A stretch of 64,000 bases of DNA from Salinisphaera sp052044135 (GTDB lineage Bacteria; Pseudomonadota; Gammaproteobacteria; Nevskiales; Salinisphaeraceae). Made by a program: the position numbers and the translations under genes. Below are positions 43,471-51,747 of this stretch, piece by piece (within the stretch, counting starts at the first letter, position 1; every line of letters starts with the position of its first letter). Location of the stretch: NCBI RefSeq assembly GCF_052044135.1, contig NZ_JBQDYF010000008.1:102547-166546 (forward strand), read 5' to 3'. The notes under the pieces were generated by a model, which had not been told where the DNA came from, did not search any database, and saw only the letters and a list, made by a program, of their open reading frames with translations.

Positions 43471-44697
43471 ATGGCGGAGAAGAATCCTGATAAAGGTTAT
43501 ATAGCCCTTCTGGGCTGGGCGATGGGGGCCATCGAGGCCGCCGAGAAATTCGATCGGCGCTATGTGGTCGTTGCACCCGAGTGGGCGGAGGATTACTGCC
43601 AGCAGCACGATATTCCCTATGTGCCCTGGAACTTCGAGCGCCTGAACGATCGCTCGATGGAGATCGCCGAACGGCTCAAGGAAATGGGTGTCGACGCGGC
43701 GGTGCCGCTGTTCGAGGAAGTGGTCGAGTGGGCCGGGGCGATCAACGCGGTGTTGATGGACAACCCGCGCCTGCACGGTCAGGCCGTGCTGTTCCGCGAC
43801 AAGGCATTGATGAAGCGTCGGGCCCAGTTGGGCGGCATCCGGGTCGGTATTTTCGAGGAAGCGCACGAAAAGGACGACGTCTATCGCTTTTTCAAGCGCG
43901 TCAACCAGACCCTGCTCAAGCTCGACGGCGACATCGACGATCCGATTCATCTCAAGGCCTTCGACAAGGCCGGTTGTCTCGGCCATCGCATGATCCGGAC
44001 TGCCGAGGAGATCGAGCAGATTCCCGAGGCCGAATACCCGCTGCTGATGGAAAGCCATCTGGATGGCTGGGAATTCGCGGTCGAGGCCTGGGTCTGGAAC
44101 GGCAAGATCCAGTTCCTGAACATCTCGGAATACGTCACGCTCGGCTACTCCGTGTTCGTGCCCGCCACGCCCGAGCTGGAATCCTGGCGCCACCTGATCA
44201 CACAGCAGATCGAACTGTTGATCAAGACCTTCGACATCCAGTTTGGTCAGATTCATCCGGAATACTTCGTGACCTCCGACGGCACCATGTACTTCGGCGA
44301 GGTGGCCTATCGCCCGCCGGGCTTCAAGGCGTTCGAACTGATCGAGCGGGCTTATGACTTCAATGCGTATCAGGCGTCCATGCTGGTGTTCGATCCGAAG
44401 ACCACGGCGCAAGAGGTCGAGGATTTCTTCCCCGAGCCGGTGACCGACGCCAAGGGCTATGCCGGCTGTTTCGGCGTGTATCCGCGCAAGCGCGTGGTCT
44501 CCAAGCTGGAGATCCCCGACGAAGTATCCGAACACGAATATTTCGATTACCACGAGCTGACCGCGCCGATGCAGGAAACCGTGACCAAGCGCAACGCCTT
44601 CGGCACGCACTGGGGCCTGATCTTCTATTTCGGTGACGATCCGCATCGCATGCGGGACTGGCTGAAACACAACGAAGAGCTGGATTTCTACGTCTAG
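43471..44697 (+). CDS. ATP-grasp domain protein of unknown substrate
   Basis: 408 residues from ATG 43471. The N-terminal Rossmann-like part (about 1-110) is followed by an ATP-grasp fold: the lysine-bearing ALMKRRAQLGGIRVGIF region, ESHLDGWEFAVEAWVWNGK strand, and IHPEYFVTSDGTMYFGEVAYRPPG, which holds the metal-binding acids. Such proteins join a carboxylate to an amine or thiol using ATP. I do not recognise the subfamily. It starts 73 bp after the ROK kinase and is followed by a terminator at 44732. Confidence 0.75.
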   Translation: MAEKNPDKGYIALLGWAMGAIEAAEKFDRRYVVVAPEWAEDYCQQHDIPYVPWNFERLNDRSMEIAERLKEMGVDAAVPLFEEVVEWAGAINAVLMDNPRLHGQAVLFRDKALMKRRAQLGGIRVGIFEEAHEKDDVYRFFKRVNQTLLKLDGDIDDPIHLKAFDKAGCLGHRMIRTAEEIEQIPEAEYPLLMESHLDGWEFAVEAWVWNGKIQFLNISEYVTLGYSVFVPATPELESWRHLITQQIELLIKTFDIQFGQIHPEYFVTSDGTMYFGEVAYRPPGFKAFELIERAYDFNAYQASMLVFDPKTTAQEVEDFFPEPVTDAKGYAGCFGVYPRKRVVSKLEIPDEVSEHEYFDYHELTAPMQETVTKRNAFGTHWGLIFYFGDDPHRMRDWLKHNEELDFYV

Positions 44698-44731
44698 CAG
44701 GGGGCACGCCGGCTCGGGCCGGCCTTGACGA

Positions 44732-44767
44732 CGCCGCGGATCGATTACATCGGCCCGCGGCGTTTTT
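44732..44767 (+). terminator. Rho-independent terminator after the ATP-grasp gene
   Basis: CGCCGCGG (44732-44739) pairs with CCGCGGCG (44755-44762), followed by TTTTT. It lies between two convergent genes and ends exactly at the stop of the minus-strand gene. Confidence 0.7.
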
Positions 44768-46743
44768 CATTCGAGCCAGGTGAAGCGCGCGCCCCAGCCG
44801 GCGGCGACGCGCGCCCGGATGGCGGCCACCTCGGTTTCGGGTACCGCCGCCGGATCGCCGATGGCATGCCCACGGTAATGAAAGACATACAGGCGCGACG
44901 CGAACTGCCCGAACGGCAGTGAAGACTCTCCAGCGAGTTCGCCGGTACCGGCCGTCGAGGTCTCGATCCCTTGCCCCCAGTTCTGCCCCTTGTCGCGATT
45001 CGGATTGAAGAAATAGACCCGCCAGGTACCGTCCGGATCGCGCGCCACGCGCTGGATCGATATGGCATGCCAGCCGATGTAGGTGCCGGCGGCGTCGGTG
45101 GCCGCAATGCCGCAGGGTTGGGCATATTCCACCTCGCGCTCGCCGTTGAACGCGGGGTGATAACTGGCGTGGAACAGGCGAACGAAGGCGTCGAAATCGG
45201 CGATGCCGCCAGCGGCCAGATCGATCAGTTCGGCGAAATCCGGCGCGACCCAGGCGCCGTGCATCTCGCGGTTGACCCAGCGATGACCGTCGCCGCAGCG
45301 ATGCGCGGTGCGTCGGCCCATCTCCACATAGATGCGATCCAGATGCGGCGTGAGCACGAGCGAGACGGGATCGAGCTCGGTATGTAACGTCCTGGCCATA
45401 CCGAGCCCGGTTTCGCTGGCCCGGATCGGGTGGTTCTCGAAGTCCAGCACCAGGTCGTTCGTTTCGCTGGCCTCGATCAGCAGAGCCAGCAAATGGGCCG
45501 GATCGTTGCAGCTCCACAGGCAGATCGCGCGGGCCGCCTGGCAGGTGGGGTTGAACCCCTGATCGATACCGCGGGGCTGGCCGAGTACCGCGATGGCGCC
45601 GGCGACCAGGCGTGGCATCGCCGGGACGTCCGGGGCGGTTTCGGTCAGGACTTGCGCGACGCGCGGATGAAGCGCGAGCCGGGTCAGGCGGTCCAGCCCC
45701 GGCAGCACGGTATCCAGCCGCGCCATGCCGTCGTTCAACAGCCGCGCCAGCCCGTAAATCGCCGGCGCGGTGGCGCGTATCACGCTGGCCTGAATCAGCG
45801 TTTCGATTGCGTCGGAATGCCGGGCCCAGGCGGCCTGCCCGGTGGCGTCGAGATCCAGTGCGATCGGCAGCAGCGCCGGTGCGGCCCGGCACAGATGCCG
45901 TACCAGATCGGCGTGCGCCGGGCAGACCAGACCGTGGCGCGTCATTGAGTGCCCGAAAGCGGCGGCTTCGGCCGCCAGCGCGCGGTCGTCGAGTTCGGCC
46001 AGCGCTGCTGGACAGTCGTCGCGGCGCATGCGGGTGGCGAGTTCGGTCGGTGCACGCAACGCCCGGAGCCACGGCGTGGCACGGGCGGCGGCGGCGTCAT
46101 CGACATCACCCGTGGCAAGCGCCCGCTCGGCAGCGCCGAGCAGCGATTCCACCCGCCCCAGGGCAATCGGGCGCTGCGCCATGACGCGTTCGACCTCGGC
46201 TACGAGGGCGTCGAGGATCGCGCCGGCGCCAACGCGGGCGAACAAAAAGCCGAACAGCGTTTGCGCGCGGTCGAGCGTTGCGTTGTGGGCGTCGCGCGTA
46301 GCTTCGGTGGCCACGGGGAACAGCAAATCGAGATTCGCGGCGAGGATCTCGCACAGAAGCGCTCGGGCAGCGTCGGCGGTGAGCCGGTCGGTGGGCGCGA
46401 TCTGTTCGGCGACCGCGAGCAATCGCAGCTCGCTCAGGCTCTCCAGGGTGGCATCGGCGCCGCCGGCGCGTAGCGTCGGCCCGGCCAGGGCCGGCTCGAG
46501 TTGCCCCGGCTCCAGCCAGTCGCCGCCCAGAAAAACCCCGGCCGCGTCGAACCGCGGGGCGAACGAGTACAGGGCTTCGACCCCCTCGGGGTCGCGCAGC
46601 AACTTCTGAGCGCGGCCCAGCAACCGGATTTGATGCGTGAATTTGGAAAACGAAGGCGCCGTAGACAGCCGCTCAAGCGTCTGCTCGAAATCATCGACGT
46701 AGCGGGCCTGAAGATGTCGTGGACTGGCCGTCGATTGCGACAA
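44767..46743 (-). CDS. Large protein of unknown function with a papain-like Cys/Gln/His/Asn signature
   Basis: 658 residues, no signal peptide, no membrane helices. The first 380 residues are largely alpha-helical and Ala/Leu-rich with no recognised domain. From residue 395 to the end the protein looks like a cysteine hydrolase. QGFNPTCQAA places Gln395 six residues before Cys401, as Gln19 and Cys25 in papain. YIGWHAISI carries His559, and VYFFNPN carries Asn580. The order Q-C-H-N and the local spacing fit the papain fold. It follows amiE on the same strand, 261 bp away. Peptidase or amide-hydrolase activity is inference. Confidence 0.55.
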   Translation of the reverse strand: MSQSTASPRHLQARYVDDFEQTLERLSTAPSFSKFTHQIRLLGRAQKLLRDPEGVEALYSFAPRFDAAGVFLGGDWLEPGQLEPALAGPTLRAGGADATLESLSELRLLAVAEQIAPTDRLTADAARALLCEILAANLDLLFPVATEATRDAHNATLDRAQTLFGFLFARVGAGAILDALVAEVERVMAQRPIALGRVESLLGAAERALATGDVDDAAAARATPWLRALRAPTELATRMRRDDCPAALAELDDRALAAEAAAFGHSMTRHGLVCPAHADLVRHLCRAAPALLPIALDLDATGQAAWARHSDAIETLIQASVIRATAPAIYGLARLLNDGMARLDTVLPGLDRLTRLALHPRVAQVLTETAPDVPAMPRLVAGAIAVLGQPRGIDQGFNPTCQAARAICLWSCNDPAHLLALLIEASETNDLVLDFENHPIRASETGLGMARTLHTELDPVSLVLTPHLDRIYVEMGRRTAHRCGDGHRWVNREMHGAWVAPDFAELIDLAAGGIADFDAFVRLFHASYHPAFNGEREVEYAQPCGIAATDAAGTYIGWHAISIQRVARDPDGTWRVYFFNPNRDKGQNWGQGIETSTAGTGELAGESSLPFGQFASRLYVFHYRGHAIGDPAAVPETEVAAIRARVAAGWGARFTWLE

Positions 46744-47004
46744 GCAAAACCTCCCGGCGTAAGACGACCGGGCATCGCCGAAACCTATCGGCCGGCCCGG
46801 GATCGGCTGCTTCGAGTGTTATCACGACGGTACCATAGCCGTCGCCCGGTGCTCGGGCTGGCTGCAGTCGCGGTCAAAAGGCCACTGTGGCCGATGCCTC
46901 GGGCGGGTGCTTGCACGCCCGCCCGGTTGGTCTGCCGATCCAGTCGTTGGGTGCGGCTCAGGGGCAGCGGCCCGGCCGGGATGCCGCCCGAGCGGACGGC
47001 CGGT

Positions 47005-48048
47005 TCAGCCATCGGTGCCGGTGCGCCCGGTGGTGGGCAGATCCTTGACCGGGCACTGATCGGTGCCGACCGCCGGGCGCGTCAGCGCTTCGACGCGCTG
47101 TTGCGTGGCGTTCGGATCGTTGATCCAGTCGCGATAGAAGGTGAAGGGGCATTCCGCCACGCCGTGGTCGCCGTCGCCGGAATCATGAATACCGGTATAG
47201 CCGCGGTGCAGCAGTTTGAATAAATGGTTCTGGGACTGGTCGTTCGCGCGGGCGTCGCGAATCGCCGACACCGACAGCTGGGCATACTGAATGCCGTTTT
47301 CCTCGGTACCGCATTCGCCGAGGGTGCGGCCGTCGAAGCCGATGATCGCGGAATGGCCGAAGTAGGAGTACACGCCGTCGAAGCCGGCGGCATTGGCCAC
47401 GGCCACATAGGAATTGTTGGCCCACGCCATGCACTTGGACATCATGATCTGCTGTTCCTTGGCCGGGTACATATAGCCCTGGCAACGAATGATCAGCTCC
47501 GCGCCCTTCATGGCACAGTCGCGCCAGATTTCCGGGTAGTTGCCGTCATCGCAGATGATCAGGCTGATCCTGAGGCCCTTCGGCCCCTCGCAGACATAGG
47601 TGTCGTCGCCCGGATACCAACCCTCGATCGGACACCAGGGAATGCATTTCCGATACTTCTGGACGATCGCGCCTTTGTTGTCGATCAGAATCAGCGTGTT
47701 GTAGGGCGATTTGTCGGGATGGGCCTCGTGGCGTTCGCCGGTGATCGAGAACACGCCCCAGGTGTCGGCCGCGCGGCAGGCCGCGGCGAAGATCTCGGTT
47801 TCGTCGCCCGGAATCGGCGCGGCGGTGGCCATCATTTCGTCGCGGTCGTACATGATCCCCTGGGTCGAGTATTCGGGGAAGATGACCAGATCCATGCCCG
47901 GCAGGCCGGTTTTCATGCCCTGAATCATTTCGGCGATGTGGCGCGCGTTGGCCGCGACCTGGTCGCGGGTATGCAAGCGCGGCATTTTGTAGTTGACCAC
48001 TGCGACGCCGACGGTGTCGGCGCTGCTGGAAATATCTCCGTGTCTCAT
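47005..48048 (-). CDS. amiE: Aliphatic amidase AmiE
   Basis: 347 residues. Nitrilase-superfamily enzyme that hydrolyses short aliphatic amides to acid plus ammonia in the cytoplasm. The catalytic glutamate is Glu59 in VIFPEYSTQG, the lysine lies in KYRKCIPWCPIEGWYPGDD, and the nucleophilic cysteine in LIICDDGNYPEIWRDC. N-terminal GDISSSADTVGVAVVNYKMPRLH matches AmiE rather than formamidase AmiF closely. It is the last gene of the permease-fmdA-fmdB-amiE cluster; GGAGAA precedes ATG 48048. Confidence 0.94.
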   Translation of the reverse strand: MRHGDISSSADTVGVAVVNYKMPRLHTRDQVAANARHIAEMIQGMKTGLPGMDLVIFPEYSTQGIMYDRDEMMATAAPIPGDETEIFAAACRAADTWGVFSITGERHEAHPDKSPYNTLILIDNKGAIVQKYRKCIPWCPIEGWYPGDDTYVCEGPKGLRISLIICDDGNYPEIWRDCAMKGAELIIRCQGYMYPAKEQQIMMSKCMAWANNSYVAVANAAGFDGVYSYFGHSAIIGFDGRTLGECGTEENGIQYAQLSVSAIRDARANDQSQNHLFKLLHRGYTGIHDSGDGDHGVAECPFTFYRDWINDPNATQQRVEALTRPAVGTDQCPVKDLPTTGRTGTDG

Positions 48049-48107
48049 GTTTATTCTCCGTCAGAGCGCGTAGCGAGTCGCGCATGGCTGGGGTGTTGAT
48101 GGCCCGA

Positions 48108-48440
48108 TCAGTGGCTGATCATCCACGGGCGATGACCGGTTCGGGTCCGGGTGGGCGGCGTCGACCCGGCCGGCCGGGGGGCTGGCGAGCAGCAGCCGCA
48201 GCCGGCCGGATGGCCACCGCCGTAGGTGGCTGATGTATGCGGTGAATGCGCACTGCGCGCGTTGGTTTCGTGCGCCACGCGGGTGGCCTTGGATACGCGT
48301 GAGACGGCTGGCGCTGAGAGAATCACCCGGCGCGACGCGCTGCCGCAGTGCGGGCAGTCGCCGGGTGCCTGCGACTCGGCCATGGGCCGCATCGCCGAAA
48401 AACCGCCGCAGTCGGGACAGTCGAATTCGTAGATCGGCAT
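48108..48440 (-). CDS. fmdB: FmdB-type zinc-ribbon protein
   Basis: 110 residues from ATG 48440; the frame upstream to 48569 lies inside fmdA. Two CxxC knuckles, YEFDCPDCGG and GDCPHCGS, make a zinc ribbon of about 45 residues. FmdB from Methylophilus was described as a putative regulator of amide genes. The tail contains GCGCC and low-complexity Pro/Thr sequence. It starts 7 bp after the fmdA stop, as in the classical fmdAB pair. Confidence 0.85.
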   Translation of the reverse strand: MPIYEFDCPDCGGFSAMRPMAESQAPGDCPHCGSASRRVILSAPAVSRVSKATRVAHETNARSAHSPHTSATYGGGHPAGCGCCSPAPRPAGSTPPTRTRTGHRPWMISH

Positions 48441-48447
48441 GGCCGGC

Positions 48448-49680
48448 CTATTCGTCGTATGCGATCGGCATGTCCACCGATCCGTCCAGGTGTCTTGTCG
48501 GTCCATCGGCGCCGGGGCTGATATCGAACTCGAAGATCTCCTGCGGCAGCCAGAGCGTGGCGCAGGCATTGGGAATATCGACCACGCCGCTGATATGGCC
48601 CTGAACGGGGGCGACGCCCAGAATCGAATGCGCCTGGGCGCGCGAATAGCCGAACCGGGTCATATACTCGATCGCGTTCAGACAGGCCTGGCGGTAGGCG
48701 ACGTTGACGTCCAGATAGTGCTGCTGCCCGGTTTCGTCGACCGAGATGCCCTCGAAGATCAGGTAGTCCTGGTAGTTCGGGGTGATCGGGCTGGGCTTGA
48801 AGATCGGCGACTTGATGCCGTATTTGGCCATGCCGTTCTTGATCAGCTCGACCTTCATGTGCACCCAGCCGCCGGCCATTTCGATCGCGCCGCAGAAGGT
48901 GATTTCGCCGTCGCCCTGGCTGAAGTGCAGATCGCCCACCGACAGGCCGCCGCCGTCGACATAGACCGGGAAATAGATCTTCGAGCCGCGCGACAGATCC
49001 TTGATGTCGACGTTGCCGCCGTGTTCGCGGGGCGGTACCGTGCGTGCGCCCTCGGCGGCGGCCTTCGCGCGTGCGTCACCGGTCAGGGCGCCCATATGGG
49101 CGGTGGCCGGCGCCGGCGGATTGGCCAGCGGCGGGACGCGGTCCGGATCCGTCGCGATCAGGTCGGCTTCGCGTTTGTTCCAGGTGTCGAGCAATTCCTG
49201 GCTGGGCAGGCAGCCGATCAGCCCCGGGTGGACGAGGCCGGCGAAGCGCACTCCCGGCACGTGGCGCGAGGTGGTGTACAGGCCGTGAAAATCCCAGATC
49301 GACTTCTGGGCGTAGGGGAAGTGATCGGTCAGGAATCCGCCGCCGTTCTGTTTCGAGAAAAAGCCGTTGAAGCCCCATTCGGCGCCCTTGAGCGCGCCGA
49401 TGTCGAGCAGATCGACCACCAGCAGGTCGCCGGCTTCGGCGCCTTTCACACCGACCGGGCCGGACAAGTAATGCACCGTGGACAGATCGACGTCGCGCAC
49501 GTCAGACGCGTCGTCGTTGTTGGCGATCGCGCCCGAGGTCCAGTCGTAGGTCTCCAGAATGAAATCGTCGCCCGGGCTCACCCAGCAGGCCATCGGGATG
49601 TCGGGATGCCAGCGGTTGTGGGTCTGCGGGTTGTGGGTGGCGTGGGTATCGAGATCGACCTTGATCAGGGTATCGGTCAT
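48448..49680 (-). CDS. fmdA: Formamidase/acetamidase FmdA
   Basis: 410 residues. Hydrolyses formamide or acetamide to ammonia and formate or acetate. The family is unrelated to AmiE. Typical blocks are HNRWHPDIPMACWVSPGD, the GPVGVKGAEAGDLLVVDLLDIG segment, FGGVPGVRFAGLVHPG-like HVPGVRFAGLVHPGLIG, and GDLHFSQGDGEITFCGAIEMAG. AGGAAA precedes ATG 49680. It follows the NCS1-type permease gene by 75 bp and precedes fmdB. Confidence 0.93.
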   Translation of the reverse strand: MTDTLIKVDLDTHATHNPQTHNRWHPDIPMACWVSPGDDFILETYDWTSGAIANNDDASDVRDVDLSTVHYLSGPVGVKGAEAGDLLVVDLLDIGALKGAEWGFNGFFSKQNGGGFLTDHFPYAQKSIWDFHGLYTTSRHVPGVRFAGLVHPGLIGCLPSQELLDTWNKREADLIATDPDRVPPLANPPAPATAHMGALTGDARAKAAAEGARTVPPREHGGNVDIKDLSRGSKIYFPVYVDGGGLSVGDLHFSQGDGEITFCGAIEMAGGWVHMKVELIKNGMAKYGIKSPIFKPSPITPNYQDYLIFEGISVDETGQQHYLDVNVAYRQACLNAIEYMTRFGYSRAQAHSILGVAPVQGHISGVVDIPNACATLWLPQEIFEFDISPGADGPTRHLDGSVDMPIAYDE

Positions 49681-49755
49681 GGGTCAGTTTCCTGCGATGA
49701 GAAGAATAGGGGGAGGGTCGGGCCGCCGGCGCATGCGGCCGGCGGCCCGGCCAAC

Positions 49756-51417
49756 CTAGGCAGCCTGCGCGCGGGCGGTGGCCGCGGCCGGCTCTTCCTT
49801 GCACACGTCGTGGCAGGCGCCTTCCAGCGAGCAGCACAGCGAGCAGATCGGGCCGGTGTGGAACGGGCAATACACCATGTCCTTCTTCTCGTATTCGTAC
49901 TCGCAGGAGATGCAGGCGATCATCGAGGCATGCTCATGCTCGCGCAGCTCTTTTTCGGAGGTGCGCGCCAGGTAGTACTTGCCCTGGGTGATCAGGCACA
50001 CGATCGGCGAGGCGATGAACGCCAGGCCCAGCGCGATGAAGCAGGAGTAGGACTGGGCATAGGCGCCGAAGTAGCCGAAGAAGGCAATCACCGAGATCAC
50101 CGAGGCGAACATCATCGAGCCGAAGCCCACCGGGTTGAAGTTGTACAGATGCGCGCGCTTGAACTCGATATAGGACGGGCTGAGCTTCAGGATCGGCTTG
50201 TTGATGACCAGATCCGCGGTCACCGCCCCGATCCAGGCCACCGCCACGTTGGAATAAAAGCCGAGGATATGGCCCAGCACGGCGAACATGTTGGCTTCCA
50301 TCAGCGCCAGCGCGATGCCGACGTTGAAGAACACATAGACCACACGGCCCGGATGGCTGTGCAGAATGCGCGAGAAGAAGTTCGACCAGGACAGTGAGCC
50401 CGAGTAGGCGTTGGTGACATTGATCTTGACCTGCGACAGCAGCACGAAGAAGGTCGCGATCGACAGGGCCACGAACGGGCTCGAGAACATATAGCTGAAG
50501 CCCGACACATACATATGGATCGGCTGGTCGGCCTGGGCCAGCGACGTACCGTTGGCCACCGACACCGAAGCGAAGAACGAGCCCATCCACTGCTTGAGCG
50601 CGCCCAGAATCACCCAGCCCGGGCCGGCGGCCAGCACCGCGAACCACCACTTGCCGCGGTTGGCGCGGGTCTTGTCCGGCATGAAGCGCAGATAATCCGC
50701 CTGCTCGCCGATCTGGGCGATCAGCGACAGCGCGATGCCGGCCGCGGTACCGAACAGCAACGGATCGAAGCCGGCGTGGCTCGGCGAGTTGCCGCCGAAG
50801 TGCACCCAGTCGGCGATCGCATGCGGCTTGCCGAACAGCACCGCGATCGGCGGGGTGAACAGCAGGATCAGCCAGATCGGCTGGGTCCACATCTGCAGCT
50901 TCGACAACAGACTCATGCCGAACACCACCAGCGGGATGATCACGATCGCCCCCAGCAGATAGCCGATCGCCAGCGGGATGCCGAAATACAGATTCAGCGC
51001 CTGGCCCATGATCGAGCCTTCGAGGGCGAAGAATATGAAGGTGAAGCTGGCGTAAATGACCGAGGTGATGGTCGAGCCGAGATAGCCGAAGCCGGCGCCG
51101 CGGGTGAGCAGGTCGACGTCGACGTTATAGCGCGCCGAGTAATAGGCGATCGGAATGCCGGTCAGAAAGATGATGATAGCGGCCGCGAAAATGCCCCAGA
51201 ATGCGTTCATGAAGCCGAACTGCACCGCCAGCGAACCGCCGATGGCTTGATCGGCCATATAGGCGATGCCGCCGAGGGCTGCGGTCGCCACCGCGTATTC
51301 CGACCAGGTACGGAAGGATTTCGGCGCATAACGCAGCGAATAGTCTTCCAGCACCGGGTTGCTCACCCATTTGTTGAAGGTGCGATTGCGCCCGCCTTCG
51401 TTTACCACGCTACTCAT
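49756..51417 (-). CDS. NCS1-type permease with C-terminal eight-cysteine module
   Basis: 553 residues from ATG 51417 with GGAGA upstream; the longer frame to 51630 is not used. About twelve membrane helices with nucleobase:cation symporter-1 features: LLTRGAGFGYLGST, QIGEQADYLRF and NVTNAYSGSLSWSNFF. After the last helix come about 50 cytoplasmic residues with eight cysteines in the order C-x2-C-x11-C-x7-C-x2-CC-x5-C-x3-C (CISC to CHDVC). The same module with the same spacing is in the sensor kinase encoded divergently. It probably imports an amide or related nitrogen compound for FmdA and AmiE. Confidence 0.85.
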   Translation of the reverse strand: MSSVVNEGGRNRTFNKWVSNPVLEDYSLRYAPKSFRTWSEYAVATAALGGIAYMADQAIGGSLAVQFGFMNAFWGIFAAAIIIFLTGIPIAYYSARYNVDVDLLTRGAGFGYLGSTITSVIYASFTFIFFALEGSIMGQALNLYFGIPLAIGYLLGAIVIIPLVVFGMSLLSKLQMWTQPIWLILLFTPPIAVLFGKPHAIADWVHFGGNSPSHAGFDPLLFGTAAGIALSLIAQIGEQADYLRFMPDKTRANRGKWWFAVLAAGPGWVILGALKQWMGSFFASVSVANGTSLAQADQPIHMYVSGFSYMFSSPFVALSIATFFVLLSQVKINVTNAYSGSLSWSNFFSRILHSHPGRVVYVFFNVGIALALMEANMFAVLGHILGFYSNVAVAWIGAVTADLVINKPILKLSPSYIEFKRAHLYNFNPVGFGSMMFASVISVIAFFGYFGAYAQSYSCFIALGLAFIASPIVCLITQGKYYLARTSEKELREHEHASMIACISCEYEYEKKDMVYCPFHTGPICSLCCSLEGACHDVCKEEPAAATARAQAA

Positions 51418-51652
51418 TATCGTCTCCGTTGATGTCGACCCGAGTTGCCGGCGGCGTCGTGCCGAGCCCGCCGGTGTTGTGACGCGACCGCGGCCGGCCC
51501 GGTGCGGCTGGGCGTTGCCGGTCGCTCGCTCCGGTGTCGGCGGTTTGCGTCGTTTGTTCCGTGAACGCCGGGCGCGCTGATCGAGCACCCGGCTCGGTAT
51601 CGAGACTGGCGCAAGCGACGGGGCCGGCATATACGCCGATCAACGCAGTGGC

Positions 51653-51670
51653 CTACGTCATTCGACGTAG
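51653..51670. promoter_or_regulatory. Perfect palindrome in the permease/sensor divergent promoter region
   Basis: CTACGTC-ATTC-GACGTAG, a perfect 7-4-7 inverted repeat, 77 bp before the sensor start and 235 bp before the permease start. It is the only strong dyad I saw in the 330-bp gap, which otherwise holds only GC-rich sequence. TACG...CGTA dyads suit a LuxR/FixJ-type response regulator such as the one encoded at 55190. Confidence 0.5.
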
Positions 51671-51747
51671 TGGTTGGCGCGTTTCCTGCAGGATCGGGAC
51701 GGTACGATCGAAACTCGTTCGATCGGCCGCAGCCGGGGTGGCACAAC

